DNA of 42,245 bases, from assembly GCF_001984055.1 (NCBI RefSeq), contig NZ_LYVO01000067.1, positions 1 to 42,245 of the forward strand. Direction: 5' to 3'. The notes beneath the pieces were generated by a model that was given only the letters and a program-made list of their open reading frames with translations, had not been told where the DNA came from and searched no databases. This document shows positions 1 through 10,080 of the stretch, piece by piece. The position numbers and the translations under genes are program-made. Origin of the DNA: Variovorax sp. KK3. Lineage in GTDB: Bacteria > Pseudomonadota > Gammaproteobacteria > Burkholderiales > Burkholderiaceae_C. How positions within the stretch are numbered: the stretch's first letter is position 1; the number at the start of each line of letters is the position of its first letter.

Positions 1-5
1 CTGCC

Positions 6-1328
6 ATGGCCGCGCACCCCGATCGCCCGCAACACAAAGTTATGGACCGCGAGCACGGCGGCGCGCTGGGCATCAACCTGCGCCACCTGCGCGCGTTCTC
101 GGCGGTGGCCGCGGCCGGCAGCATCGCGGCGGCCGCCGAGGCGCTGTACCGCGTGCCATCGGCCGTGACGCGCGCCGTCTCGGAGCTGGAGGCCGCGCTG
201 GGCCGGCCGCTCTTCGACCGCCGCGCGCGCGGCATGGCGCTCAATGCCTACGGTGCGCTGGTGCTGGCACGCGCGCGCCGCGTCGAGCAGGAGTTCGAAC
301 AGGCCCGCGCCCAGCTGGTGGCGCGCGGCGGCATCGGCGCCGGGGCGGAAGTGCAGTCGCTGTTCGCCTCGATCCTCAACGGCCGGCGCCTCGCGGTGGT
401 CGCCAGCCTGGCGGAGAAGCGCCACATGGCCGCGGTGGCGCACGAGTTCGGCATCACGCAACCGGCCATCAGCAGCACGGTGAAAGACCTCGAGCGCGGC
501 CTCGGCGCCACCTTGTTCGAGCGCCGGGCGAAGGGGCTCGTGCCCGCGCCGGCGGGCGAGATCGCGGCCTTCTACTTCAAGCGCGTGCTATCGGAGCTGC
601 GCCACATCGGCTCCGACATCGCGGCCAGCGAAGGCACGCTGCAAGGCAGCGTGATGGTGGGCGCGCTGCCGCTGGGCCGCACGCAGATCCTGCCGCTGGC
701 CATCGCCTCGCTGCTGGCGCGGCACCCGCTGCTGCACGTGGCCACGGTCGAGAGCCCCTACGACGCGCTCGCGGCTTCGCTGCGCAGCGGCGACGTCGAC
801 TTCATCCTGGGCGCCCTGCGCCCCGCCGACGAGGCACGCGACCTGCAGCAGGCCGCGCTGTTCGAAGACCGCCTCGCCGTGATCGCGCGCGCAGGCCATC
901 CGCTGGCCGCTGCCGCACGCATCGGCTTCGACACGCTGCAGCAGGCGCGCTGGGTGCTGTCGCGACCCGGCTCGCCTTCGCGCGACCTGCTGGAGCGCTT
1001 CTTCTCTACAGCGCGGCAACCGACGCCCGTGCCCAGCGTCGAGACCGGCGACCTCGCCGTGCTGCGCGGCCTGCTGCTGGCGAGCGACATGGTCACCGCT
1101 ATCTCGCCGCACCAACTGCGCCACGAGATCCGCGACGGCAGCCTGGTGGTGCTCGACTTCCCGCTCGATGCCACGCGGCGCGAGATCGGCCTGACGCAGC
1201 GCACCGGCGCGTTTCCGTCGCCGGGGGCGCGGGCGCTGATGCAGGAGATCGAGGCGCTGGTGGCGGGGTCGAAGGATTTTCGCAAGGCCGGACGGCGGGT
1301 CCAGGGCCGGTCTGCGAGCAAATACTAG
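6..1328 (+). CDS. LysR-family transcriptional regulator with two N-terminal helix-turn-helix domains
   Basis: The protein opens with two successive LysR-type winged helix-turn-helix domains, at about residues 25-83 and 124-182. The first has the AxxLYRVPSAVTRAVSELEAALG pattern in variant form; the second has the more canonical FGITQPAISSTVKDLE. Each ends in the wing signature LFxRRAxG. A LysR substrate-binding domain follows (about 213-418). Ordinary LysR proteins have one such domain and about 300 residues; this one has up to 440. The effector is unknown. Start uncertain: ATG at 6 lies at the window edge without visible Shine-Dalgarno, ATG at 42 is an alternative, and the gene could begin outside the window. 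It does not lie next to an obvious catabolic target, since vapBC follows directly. The family call is sure; the regulated pathway is not. Confidence 0.9.
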   Translation: MAAHPDRPQHKVMDREHGGALGINLRHLRAFSAVAAAGSIAAAAEALYRVPSAVTRAVSELEAALGRPLFDRRARGMALNAYGALVLARARRVEQEFEQARAQLVARGGIGAGAEVQSLFASILNGRRLAVVASLAEKRHMAAVAHEFGITQPAISSTVKDLERGLGATLFERRAKGLVPAPAGEIAAFYFKRVLSELRHIGSDIAASEGTLQGSVMVGALPLGRTQILPLAIASLLARHPLLHVATVESPYDALAASLRSGDVDFILGALRPADEARDLQQAALFEDRLAVIARAGHPLAAAARIGFDTLQQARWVLSRPGSPSRDLLERFFSTARQPTPVPSVETGDLAVLRGLLLASDMVTAISPHQLRHEIRDGSLVVLDFPLDATRREIGLTQRTGAFPSPGARALMQEIEALVAGSKDFRKAGRRVQGRSASKY

Positions 1329-1366
1329 ATGTCTATACTTGCATATATACATCCGCCGATTAAACT
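1329..1366 (+). promoter_or_regulatory. vapBC promoter with an overlapping imperfect palindrome (candidate autoregulatory operator)
   Basis: ATGTCTATA (1329-1337) and TATATACAT (1344-1352) form an inverted repeat with one mismatch and a 6-base spacer. A -35-like TTGCAT (1339-1344) lies within it and a -10-like TAAACT (1361-1366) follows after 16 bases. VapBC-type complexes usually repress their own promoter by binding such palindromes. The assignment to VapB is inferred from position. Confidence 0.5.
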
Positions 1367-1405
1367 GGCTGACAGTTCCACACGAGCATTCACAAGGGAA
1401 TATCG

Positions 1406-1702
1406 ATGATTGCCGACCCATCGCGCACAGCGCGGCTGTTTACCAACGGCGGAAGCCAGGCAGTGCGCCTGCCCGCCGAATTCCGTTTCGACGGCGAAGA
1501 GGTCTACATCCGTCGAGATGCCCGCTCAGGCGAAGTAGTGCTCTCACCCAAGACGCGCAAGAGCTGGGCGAATTTCGTCGTGTTGCGCGAACAGATGCGT
1601 GCCGAATTGACCGCAGAGGGCCTGGACAGCCTCATGCGGGATCGCGAGGACTCCATCGCAAAGCCGCCACAACGCGACCCCTTCGAAGGCTGGCAAGAAT
1701 GA
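1406..1702 (+). CDS. vapB: VapB-type antitoxin (AbrB/SpoVT-like DNA-binding)
   Basis: This 98-residue protein is the antitoxin of a type II toxin-antitoxin pair. The N-terminal part (about 8-55: ARLFTNGGSQAVRLPAEFRF) is the swapped-hairpin AbrB fold of VapB/MazE antitoxins, which binds the operator. The acidic and variable C-terminal third would wrap around and block the toxin. The ATG at 1406 is preceded by an AAGGGA Shine-Dalgarno (about 1393-1398). Its stop overlaps the toxin start by four bases (ATGA, 1699-1702), giving translational coupling. The palindrome at 1329-1352 is its likely binding site. The assignment is firm because antitoxin fold, toxin partner and overlap all agree. Confidence 0.92.
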   Translation: MIADPSRTARLFTNGGSQAVRLPAEFRFDGEEVYIRRDARSGEVVLSPKTRKSWANFVVLREQMRAELTAEGLDSLMRDREDSIAKPPQRDPFEGWQE

Positions 1703-2106
1703 CCTTGGTCTACATGCTGGACACCAACATCACCAGCGCGGCGATACGCGGAGAACCTGCCATCGAAGCCAAGCTCGGCGCGCTCCCGCAAGAGGCGTGG
1801 TGCATTTCGGCCATCACCATGTCCGAGCACGTCTACGGCTTGTCCAAGCGACCCGAGGCTAGGCGCTTGGCTCGCCTGGTCCAGGAGTTCCTTCAGGTTG
1901 CGGATGTGCTGCCGTGGGATCGTCATGCGGCCGATGCGCATGGGGAGTTACGCGCCGAACTCGAAAGTGCCGGTATTCCGATCGGTCACTACGACACGAT
2001 GATCGCAGCGCACGCGCGTGCCCTCGGCCTCATCGTGGTGACAGACAACGAGCGTCACTTTGGCAGGGTGCCACGCCTCAGCGTCGAAAACTGGCTGCGG
2101 CGTTAG
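1699..2106 (+). CDS. vapC: VapC-type toxin, PIN-domain ribonuclease
   Basis: This 135-residue protein is a single PIN domain. The acidic metal-binding residues are visible: Asp8 (YMLDTN), Glu43 (TMSEHVYG), Asp99 (GHYDTMIAAHA) and Asp116 (VVTDNERHF). VapC toxins of this family cut tRNA (often initiator tRNA) or rRNA when the antitoxin is degraded; the target here cannot be read from sequence. The start at ATG 1699 is chosen because it overlaps the vapB stop. A longer in-frame opening upstream lies entirely within vapB and is rejected. All catalytic residues are intact, so the toxin should be active. Confidence 0.93.
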   Translation: MTLVYMLDTNITSAAIRGEPAIEAKLGALPQEAWCISAITMSEHVYGLSKRPEARRLARLVQEFLQVADVLPWDRHAADAHGELRAELESAGIPIGHYDTMIAAHARALGLIVVTDNERHFGRVPRLSVENWLRR

Positions 2107-2164
2107 CGCGACCTGCAACGCCAGTCCGACCCAGGGACGACATCGATCGCAGCGATCGCCGATG

Positions 2165-3271
2165 TCAGCCGCCCAGCCCCCGCTCCCATGCGCGAAGGCC
2201 CCGCCGCCACGCATCGAGCCGGTTATCGACGCCTCGGCCCCCGGCGCCCGATGTGGTGGCGCAGAGCTGGTCGAGCAGGATCTGCTGGTCGGTGCTGAGC
2301 TGTTGCGGAAACACGGGCACCAGCGTCACCCACTGATCACCGTGGGCGCCGCCGCGTGCGGTCGGGAATCCCTGGCCCTCGAGGCAGTAGGACACGCGGC
2401 TGCGGCTGGGCTGCAGCGGGCGCAGGCCGGCGAGTGTCGGCACCGGGACCGGGCGCTCGGCGAGCCAGGCGAAGCCATCGACCGGGATCTCGCAGCGGAG
2501 GGTGCCGTCGTCGTCGAGCGTGAAGAAGGCATGCGGCAACAGCTCGATGCGGATTTCGAGATCGGCGGCGAGCCGCTCGGGCCGCAGGCGCCGGCCGTCG
2601 ACGTGCAGCAGATCGCCGTGGCGCACGCCGGCCGGAATGCGGACCTTGACCTGGTAGGCGCGCGCAGCGGTCTTGCCGCTGCCCCGGCAGGCCGCGCATG
2701 GCTGCCTGGCGATGCCGCCGCCCAGGCAGGCCTCGCACTCGGCCGTGCCGGTGGGCCAGCCGAAGAAGGAACGCTTGTGCACGGCGCCCGACCCGCCGCA
2801 ACGCGCGCAGTTGCCGCCCAGCACCTGGTGGCCTGCGCCCTCGCAGGTGGCGCAGGTCTGGGTGAGCTTGCCGCGCAGCACCTTGATGCAGCCGGCCGCG
2901 GCCTCTTCGAGCGACAGCTTCACCTTGCGGTGGATGGGCCGCCGCTGCCGGCGCGTAGCGGTGTCGTCGTCGAATGCGGTTTCGCCGGCGTCCTGCTCGG
3001 CGTGGCCGGTGGTGGGGTCGGTCGGCGGGTGGGATGCGGGCGCGTCGTGGTCGGCTGCTGAGGGCTCTGAGGATGACGACGGGGCGCTGAAACCGGCGCG
3101 GCGGATCTCTTCGAAGGCCTGGTTGATGCGCTGCATGCGCACCACCGCATCGGCGCTGCCATTGCGGTCAGGATGCCATTGCGAGGCCAGCCGGCGCCAC
3201 GCCGCCTTCACTTCGCCCTGGCTCGCGCCGGATGCCAGACCCAGTTCGGCGAAAGCGTCGTCGGTGCCCAA
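2165..3271 (-). CDS. DnaJ-like co-chaperone: J domain, zinc-finger region, C-terminal substrate domain
   Basis: The J domain at about residues 4-62 carries the HPD motif (33-35) needed to stimulate DnaK ATPase. A Ser/Pro/acidic linker replaces the usual Gly/Phe-rich region. Four CxxCxGxG-type zinc motifs follow (about 140-198: CATCEGAG, CARCGGSG, CEACLGGG, CAACRGSG), then the beta-sheet substrate-binding domain. It is 368 residues, close to DnaJ, but the linker and the absence of dnaK/grpE neighbours indicate a second, specialised J protein rather than the housekeeping dnaJ. The start is TTG at 3271: no in-frame ATG precedes it, the J domain begins immediately after, and GAGGAAA lies 6-12 bases upstream. 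The gene is convergent with vapC. Confidence 0.88.
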   Translation of the reverse strand: MGTDDAFAELGLASGASQGEVKAAWRRLASQWHPDRNGSADAVVRMQRINQAFEEIRRAGFSAPSSSSEPSAADHDAPASHPPTDPTTGHAEQDAGETAFDDDTATRRQRRPIHRKVKLSLEEAAAGCIKVLRGKLTQTCATCEGAGHQVLGGNCARCGGSGAVHKRSFFGWPTGTAECEACLGGGIARQPCAACRGSGKTAARAYQVKVRIPAGVRHGDLLHVDGRRLRPERLAADLEIRIELLPHAFFTLDDDGTLRCEIPVDGFAWLAERPVPVPTLAGLRPLQPSRSRVSYCLEGQGFPTARGGAHGDQWVTLVPVFPQQLSTDQQILLDQLCATTSGAGGRGVDNRLDAWRRGLRAWERGLGG

Positions 3272-3527
3272 GCCCGTTTCCTCGTCGCGGCAGGCCGTCC
3301 GGGACGAAGGTCCATGGAGGCGGCGTCACCGTCGGCGGGAATGCTATCCGAAGAAGACGTCAGCTCGATGTGCACCGCCCCGAAAGCTGAGGCGCCGTCC
3401 GACGAGCCGGGCGCAGCCACCCCGCTAGACTCCCGCCGACGTCCCGGCCCGTCCGTTCCGCCGGCCGGGGCACACGAGGGTCGCGCCCGCCGTCCCGGCG
3501 GGTGGCCCGGCTCGATCGAAGGTGCGC

Positions 3528-5468
<1,941 letters not shown>

Positions 5469-5618
5469 GCCCTCGTTGCGTTCGGCCATTCGGCAAATGG
5501 ACGCGCGCCCTGCAGCGGCGTAGCATGGTTTTCCCTTGCCGCCCGAGCCGCGGCGACAAGTTCCGTGTGACGTGTTCGTGTCAGTGACGCTTCGACATCA
5601 ACATGACAGGAGGTCGGA

Positions 5619-6221
5619 ATGAGCTATCACCTGGAAGGTCGCCTGCTGGAGGTCTGCAACTGCAACGTGCTGTGTCCCTGCTGGATCGGCGAGGACCCCG
5701 ACAACGGCACCTGCGACACCATCATCGCCTGGCGCATCGACAAGGGCACGGTCGACGGCCTGGACGTCGGCGGCAACACCGTCGCCGCGGTGGCGCACGT
5801 GCCCGGCAACATCCTGCAGGGCAACTGGAGCGCTGCCATCTTCGTCGACGACAACGCCTCGAAGGAGCAGGAAGCCGCGCTGCTCAAGGTGTACACCGGC
5901 GCGGCCGGCGGGCCGATCGCCGACCTGGCCAAGCTGATCGGCAACGTGGTGTCGGTGGAACGCGCACCGATCGGCTTTCACGTGAACGAGGGCAGCGGCA
6001 AGCTCACGATCGGCAGCGACTACTACGCCGAGTTGGAGCCGTACCGCGGCGCCACCGGCGGCCAGACCGTGCTGTCGGACACCGTGTTCTCGACCGTGCC
6101 GGGCGCGCCGGTCTTCGTCGGCAAGGCGCCGAGCTACCGCTCGAAGAATGCCGCGCTGGGCATCGACGTGGACATCAAGAACCACAACGCGCTGCAAAGC
6201 ACCTTCGTGTTCGACTCTTGA
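5619..6221 (+). CDS. DUF1326 domain protein
   Basis: The protein has 200 residues and the DUF1326 fold from its first residues. It carries the cysteine cluster CNCNVLCPCW (about 13-22) and another Cys at about 32, spaced like a metal or redox site. No signal peptide or membrane segment is seen. The function of the family is not established. DUF1326 genes are very commonly paired with DUF2182 membrane proteins, as here, so the two probably act together. The start is decided by a strong Shine-Dalgarno (AGGAGG at about 5608) ahead of ATG 5619. It leads a compact operon with DUF2182 (11 bases downstream) and an EamA transporter. Confidence 0.85.
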   Translation: MSYHLEGRLLEVCNCNVLCPCWIGEDPDNGTCDTIIAWRIDKGTVDGLDVGGNTVAAVAHVPGNILQGNWSAAIFVDDNASKEQEAALLKVYTGAAGGPIADLAKLIGNVVSVERAPIGFHVNEGSGKLTIGSDYYAELEPYRGATGGQTVLSDTVFSTVPGAPVFVGKAPSYRSKNAALGIDVDIKNHNALQSTFVFDS

Positions 6222-6231
6222 ACGCGGGGCC

Positions 6232-7050
6232 ATGGCCGCCACAGCGCGCGCCGCGGCGCCCGGGAGTGCCGCGCGCCACCGCCGCGTGTTCCTGCCGTTG
6301 CTGGCGGGCCTGGTGGTGCTCGCCTGGGCAGCGCTGTGGGCCTGGGCGCGCAGCCCCTGGGGCCGCTATCTCGAACACGGCGACTGGACGGCCTCGGGGC
6401 CGGCCGCCTTCATCTGCCGCACCCTGCCCGGCGGCGAATGGTGGCTGCCGGGGCTCTTCTACGCGCTGGCCTGGGTGCTGATGACCGCCGCGATGATGCT
6501 GCCCACCACGCTGCCGCTGTTCAACGTGTTCGACCGCATGACCGCGCGGCGCGCCGACCATGGGCGGCTGGTGCTGCTGCTGGGCCTGGGCTACATGGCG
6601 GCCTGGGCAGCCTTCGGTCTGCTCGCGCACGGGCTGCACGGCGGCCTGCTCGCGCTGCTCGCGAAGTCGCCCACGCTGGCCTGGCACGGCTGGCTGATCG
6701 GCGCGGCCACGCTGGGCCTGGCCGGCGTCTTCCAGTTCAGCCGGCTCAAGCACCGGTGCCTGGACAAGTGCCGCACGCCGCTGGGCTTCGTCATCGAGCA
6801 CTGGCGCGGGCCGGCGCCGGCGCGCCAGGCCTTTCTTCTCGGCGCGCACCACGGGCTCTACTGCGTCGGCTGCTGCTGGGCGCTGATGCTGCTGATGTTC
6901 GCCTTCGGCACCGGCAGCCTGGGCTGGATGCTCCTGCTTGCCGCCGTCATGGCGATCGAGAAGAACATGCCCTGGGGCCGGTGGCTGAGCGCACCGCTGG
7001 GCATCCTGCTGCTGGGCGGCTCGCTGGCCGTGGTGGCGATCCATGCCTGA
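6232..7050 (+). CDS. DUF2182 multi-pass membrane protein, predicted metal-binding
   Basis: The protein has 272 residues and about seven hydrophobic segments. Motifs typical of DUF2182 are present: WVLMTAAMMLPT in the second segment, LKHRCLDKCRTP in a loop, GAHHGLYCVGCCWALM (His and Cys, probable metal ligands) and VMAIEKN near the C-terminus. The role is unknown; the conserved His/Cys within the membrane and its partnership with the Cys-rich DUF1326 protein suggest metal handling or redox chemistry, which is inference. The start at ATG 6232 is preferred over an in-frame ATG at 6148, because the extension would lie inside the upstream gene and is low-complexity. The stop overlaps the next gene start by eight bases. 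Confidence 0.85.
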   Translation: MAATARAAAPGSAARHRRVFLPLLAGLVVLAWAALWAWARSPWGRYLEHGDWTASGPAAFICRTLPGGEWWLPGLFYALAWVLMTAAMMLPTTLPLFNVFDRMTARRADHGRLVLLLGLGYMAAWAAFGLLAHGLHGGLLALLAKSPTLAWHGWLIGAATLGLAGVFQFSRLKHRCLDKCRTPLGFVIEHWRGPAPARQAFLLGAHHGLYCVGCCWALMLLMFAFGTGSLGWMLLLAAVMAIEKNMPWGRWLSAPLGILLLGGSLAVVAIHA

Positions 7051-7948
7051 GCCGCAGGGCCGCTGGCCGGCCGGCAAGGTCGCGCTCTTCACCACGGTGG
7101 CGATGCTGGCCTTCGCGGCCAACTCGCTGCTGTGCCGCATGGCCTTGCAGCAGCGCGGCATCGACCCGGCGAGCTTCGGCAGCATTCGCCTGGTGTCGGG
7201 TGCGCTCGCGTTGACGCTGATCCTGCGGCTGCGAGGCGGCAGCGCCAATCCCGATAAGTCGGCGGCGGCGGCAGCCCCGGCGAAGGCCGACTGGCTGGCC
7301 GTGACGATGTTGTTCGCCTACGTGGCCTTCTTCTCCTTCGCCTACCTGATCCTTCCGGCCGGCACGGGTGCGTTGATCCTCTTCGGCGCGGTGCAACTCA
7401 CCATGTTCTGCGTCGGCCTGCGGGCGGGGGAGATGTTCGGCGCGCTGGCGTGGTCCGGCTTCGTGCTCGCGATCGGCGGACTGGTCTACCTGATGTCGCC
7501 CGGCCTTGCCGCGCCGCCGCCGCTGGGTGCGTTGCTGATGGCCCTGGCCGGCGTGGCCTGGGGCGTGTATTCGCTGCGCGGGCGCGGCGTGGCCGATCCG
7601 CTGGCGGCGACGGGGCGCAACTTCGTGCGCGCCGCGCCGATGGCGCTGGTACTCAGCCTGGTGCTGGCCGCGCAGGCGCATGCGGACCGCTCGGGCATCG
7701 CGCTTGCCATCGCGTCGGGTGCGATCACCTCCGGCCTGGGCTACGTGGTCTGGTATTCGGCGCTGCCGCGGCTCGGCGCCCTGCTCGCCGCGACGGTGCA
7801 GTTGTCGGTGCCGCCCATCGCGGCCTTCGGCGGCGTGCTGTTTCTCGCCGAGCCCGTCACGCCGCGGCTCGCGCTGGCGTCGGTGGCGATCCTGGGCGGG
7901 ATCGCGCTCGTGCTGTTCGGCAGGACGCGGGCCGTGCGGGCGCAGTGA
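7043..7948 (+). CDS. EamA/DMT-superfamily transporter
   Basis: The protein has 301 residues with about ten hydrophobic segments arranged as two EamA repeats (about 15-145 and 165-295). The second repeat contains the recognisable end LAEPVTPRLALASVAILGGIAL. DMT permeases export or import small metabolites; the substrate is not predictable here. It starts at ATG 7043, inside the end of the DUF2182 gene (8-base overlap), so it is translationally coupled to it. It ends nine bases from the stop of the convergent enolase-superfamily gene. Confidence 0.88.
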   Translation: MPEPQGRWPAGKVALFTTVAMLAFAANSLLCRMALQQRGIDPASFGSIRLVSGALALTLILRLRGGSANPDKSAAAAAPAKADWLAVTMLFAYVAFFSFAYLILPAGTGALILFGAVQLTMFCVGLRAGEMFGALAWSGFVLAIGGLVYLMSPGLAAPPPLGALLMALAGVAWGVYSLRGRGVADPLAATGRNFVRAAPMALVLSLVLAAQAHADRSGIALAIASGAITSGLGYVVWYSALPRLGALLAATVQLSVPPIAAFGGVLFLAEPVTPRLALASVAILGGIALVLFGRTRAVRAQ

Positions 7949-7960
7949 CGTTGCGCGTCA
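7946..7960. terminator. Short hairpin formed by two convergent stop codons (possible bidirectional terminator)
   Basis: TGACG (7946-7950) and CGTCA (7956-7960) pair across TTGCG, and a T-G wobble can extend the stem. The first TGA is the stop of the plus-strand transporter and the last three bases are the complement of the minus-strand gene's stop. No T-tract follows, so terminator function is only possible. Confidence 0.3.
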
Positions 7961-9052
7961 GAACGCCAGCTTCCACGCCTCGCGCGCACCGGCCGCCCAG
8001 GTGAGGCCAAGCCCCGGCGCATCGGGCAGATGCAGGGTGCCATTGCTGCCGTAGCGCGGCTGCTGCTCGAAGAGCGGCTCCAGCAGTGGAAAGTCTTCGA
8101 GCCACGACACGTTGGGCATCGCGGCGGCGAGGTGGATGAACACGCCTGGCAGGAAATGCGGCGCCACCTCGATGCCGAACAGCTCGGCCATGCGCGCGAG
8201 GCGCAGGCATTCGCTGAGGCCGCCCATCATGGCCAGGTCGGGCTGGATCACGTCGCACAGACGCTCCCGCAGGAAGGGGCCCCATTCGGCGATGCCCTGC
8301 AGATGCTCGCCGGTCGCGACCGCGGCGCCGTCTCGCATCAGCTGCGCATAGCCTGCGGTGTCGTTCGCAGGCAGAGGCTCTTCGACGAAAAGAACGCCGG
8401 CCTCGCGCGCGACCGCCATCAGACGCCGGGCCGTGGTGGGGGAGCACTTCTCGTTGGCATCGATCATCAGCGCGGTCTCGCGGCCGATCCGGCCGGCGAC
8501 CCCTTCGATCAAGGCCAGGTCGCGCAGGCCGCCGCCGACGCGCAGCTTGACCGCCTGGAAGCCCTGCGCGCGGTGCTGCGCCGCGCAGGCCAGTGCCGAC
8601 TCGAGCGATTGGCCACCGTGATAGCCGCCGCTGCCGTACACCGGCACCGCCCGGTCGGCACCACCCATGGCCATGCCGACTGGCACGCCGAGCCGGCGCG
8701 CATGCAAGTCCCAGGCGGCCAGGTCGATCGCCGCCAGGCCGATCATCCCGGCGCCGCCGCCGGTGCGGTTGAAGGAACGCAGGACGGCGCGTGACAGCGC
8801 CTCGGGATGCAGCGGCGCATGGTCGACGACGAAGCGTTCGAGCTGGGCGCGCGCCGCGACGACGGCCGGCGCGGCACCGCCGCCGAGCACGTAGCCGAAG
8901 CCCGTGCCGGTGTGGCCGTCGGCGTCTTCCAGTTCGACGACCACCAGGTCGACCGCACCGACGCCCGAGCCGCCGACCGGCTTGTCGAGCCGATAGCGCC
9001 ACAGCTCGGCGGTGGCGCTGCGCACGGCCGACGCGCGTGCGGGCAGGTTCAT
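7958..9052 (-). CDS. Mandelate racemase/muconate lactonizing enzyme-family protein (enolase superfamily)
   Basis: The enolase-superfamily pattern is complete. A Lys lies in AVKLRVGG (the KxK position; the second Lys is Arg). Metal ligands are Asp in MIDANE, Glu in FVEEPL and Glu in ATGEH. On the other face are Asp in QPDLAMMGG and His in APHFLPG, the Asp-His dyad of mandelate-racemase-type enzymes. It probably abstracts an alpha proton from a hydroxy acid (racemase or acid dehydratase); the substrate is unknown. Start: ATG 9052, with GTG 9061 as an alternative three residues longer. It is the last gene of the gentisate-type operon, 13 bases after the solute-binding protein. Confidence 0.87.
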   Translation of the reverse strand: MNLPARASAVRSATAELWRYRLDKPVGGSGVGAVDLVVVELEDADGHTGTGFGYVLGGGAAPAVVAARAQLERFVVDHAPLHPEALSRAVLRSFNRTGGGAGMIGLAAIDLAAWDLHARRLGVPVGMAMGGADRAVPVYGSGGYHGGQSLESALACAAQHRAQGFQAVKLRVGGGLRDLALIEGVAGRIGRETALMIDANEKCSPTTARRLMAVAREAGVLFVEEPLPANDTAGYAQLMRDGAAVATGEHLQGIAEWGPFLRERLCDVIQPDLAMMGGLSECLRLARMAELFGIEVAPHFLPGVFIHLAAAMPNVSWLEDFPLLEPLFEQQPRYGSNGTLHLPDAPGLGLTWAAGAREAWKLAF

Positions 9053-9065
9053 CGCCGCCACGCGC

Positions 9066-10043
9066 TCACTCGGCGACGATGGCCAGCGACTTCACGAGCG
9101 GGCCGTAGCGCGAGCGGTCGACCTGCTGCAGCGCATCGAGCTGCGACGGCGGCCCCGGCTGCGCCAGCATGCCGAACTCGCCAAGCTTGCGGGTGACCTC
9201 GGGCAGCGCCAGCATGCGGTTGACTTCGGCGTTGAGCTTGTCGACCACGGGCTTGGGCGTGGCGGTCGGCGCGAAGATGCCGAACCACACCGAGACGTCG
9301 AGGTCCTTGTTGAACTCCTTGAACTCGGGCAGGTTGGGGAACACCTCCTTCGCCTGCGGGCCGCTGGCTGCAATCGGCGTGATGCGCCCGGCCTTCACCA
9401 GCGGCATGGCCTCGGCGACGCCGACGATCATCGCGCCGATCTCGCCGGTCACCAGCGCCTGGATGGCGGGCGAGGTGCCCTTGTAGGCCACGTGCGTGAG
9501 CTCCAGGCCCAGGCGGTTGCGGAACAGCTCCATCGCCATGTGCGTGGGATGGCCGATGCCGCCCGTGCCGAAGTTGATGGCGCCGGGCTTAGCCTTGGCG
9601 GCCTGCACGAAAGCCGGCACCGTGGCGACGTTGAGCGCGTTGGCCACCACCAGCACCAGCGTGGCCTTGCCGACGAGCGCCACCGACTGGAAGTCGCGCG
9701 TGGGGTTGTACGGCAGCTTGGGATAGACGAAGGGGTTGACCACGGTGGCCGAGTCGGGCGCGATCAACAGCGTGTAGCCGTCGCCCGGTGCCTTGGCGAC
9801 GGTGTCGGCCGCGATGGCGAGCGAGGCGCCCGGCTTGTTGTCGACCACCATCGGCTGGCCCATCTGCTCGCCCACGTGCTGGGCGGTCATGCGCGCGAGC
9901 ACGTCGCCCAGCGCGCCCGGCGGGCTGCCGACGACCAGGCGTACGGGCTTGGCCGGATAGCTTTGCGCCTGCACGCCGGCAGTGCCGCCGAACAAGAGTG
10001 CCGCAGCGGCGAGCGCGGCCAGGAATCGTCGTTGTCTCGTCAT
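9066..10043 (-). CDS. Bug-family (TctC-like) periplasmic solute-binding protein
   Basis: A signal peptide is clear: Arg-rich start, then LAALAAAALLFGG, then a VQA-Q cleavage region near residue 26. The mature part has the Bug landmarks YPAKPVRLVVGSPPGA, PGDGYTLL, FKEFNKD and a C-terminal domain ending around residue 325. Bug proteins bind carboxylates for tripartite tricarboxylate transporters. No TctA/TctB membrane genes are present in the window, so the protein is an orphan that must use a distant permease or act as a sensor; this is usual in Comamonadaceae and Bordetella. Its place in the gentisate operon suggests an aromatic acid or hydroxy-acid ligand. Confidence 0.92.
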   Translation of the reverse strand: MTRQRRFLAALAAAALLFGGTAGVQAQSYPAKPVRLVVGSPPGALGDVLARMTAQHVGEQMGQPMVVDNKPGASLAIAADTVAKAPGDGYTLLIAPDSATVVNPFVYPKLPYNPTRDFQSVALVGKATLVLVVANALNVATVPAFVQAAKAKPGAINFGTGGIGHPTHMAMELFRNRLGLELTHVAYKGTSPAIQALVTGEIGAMIVGVAEAMPLVKAGRITPIAASGPQAKEVFPNLPEFKEFNKDLDVSVWFGIFAPTATPKPVVDKLNAEVNRMLALPEVTRKLGEFGMLAQPGPPSQLDALQQVDRSRYGPLVKSLAIVAE

Positions 10044-10080
10044 GTCGTTCTTTCGTCGTGATGAAGGTGGTCGGGATCTC

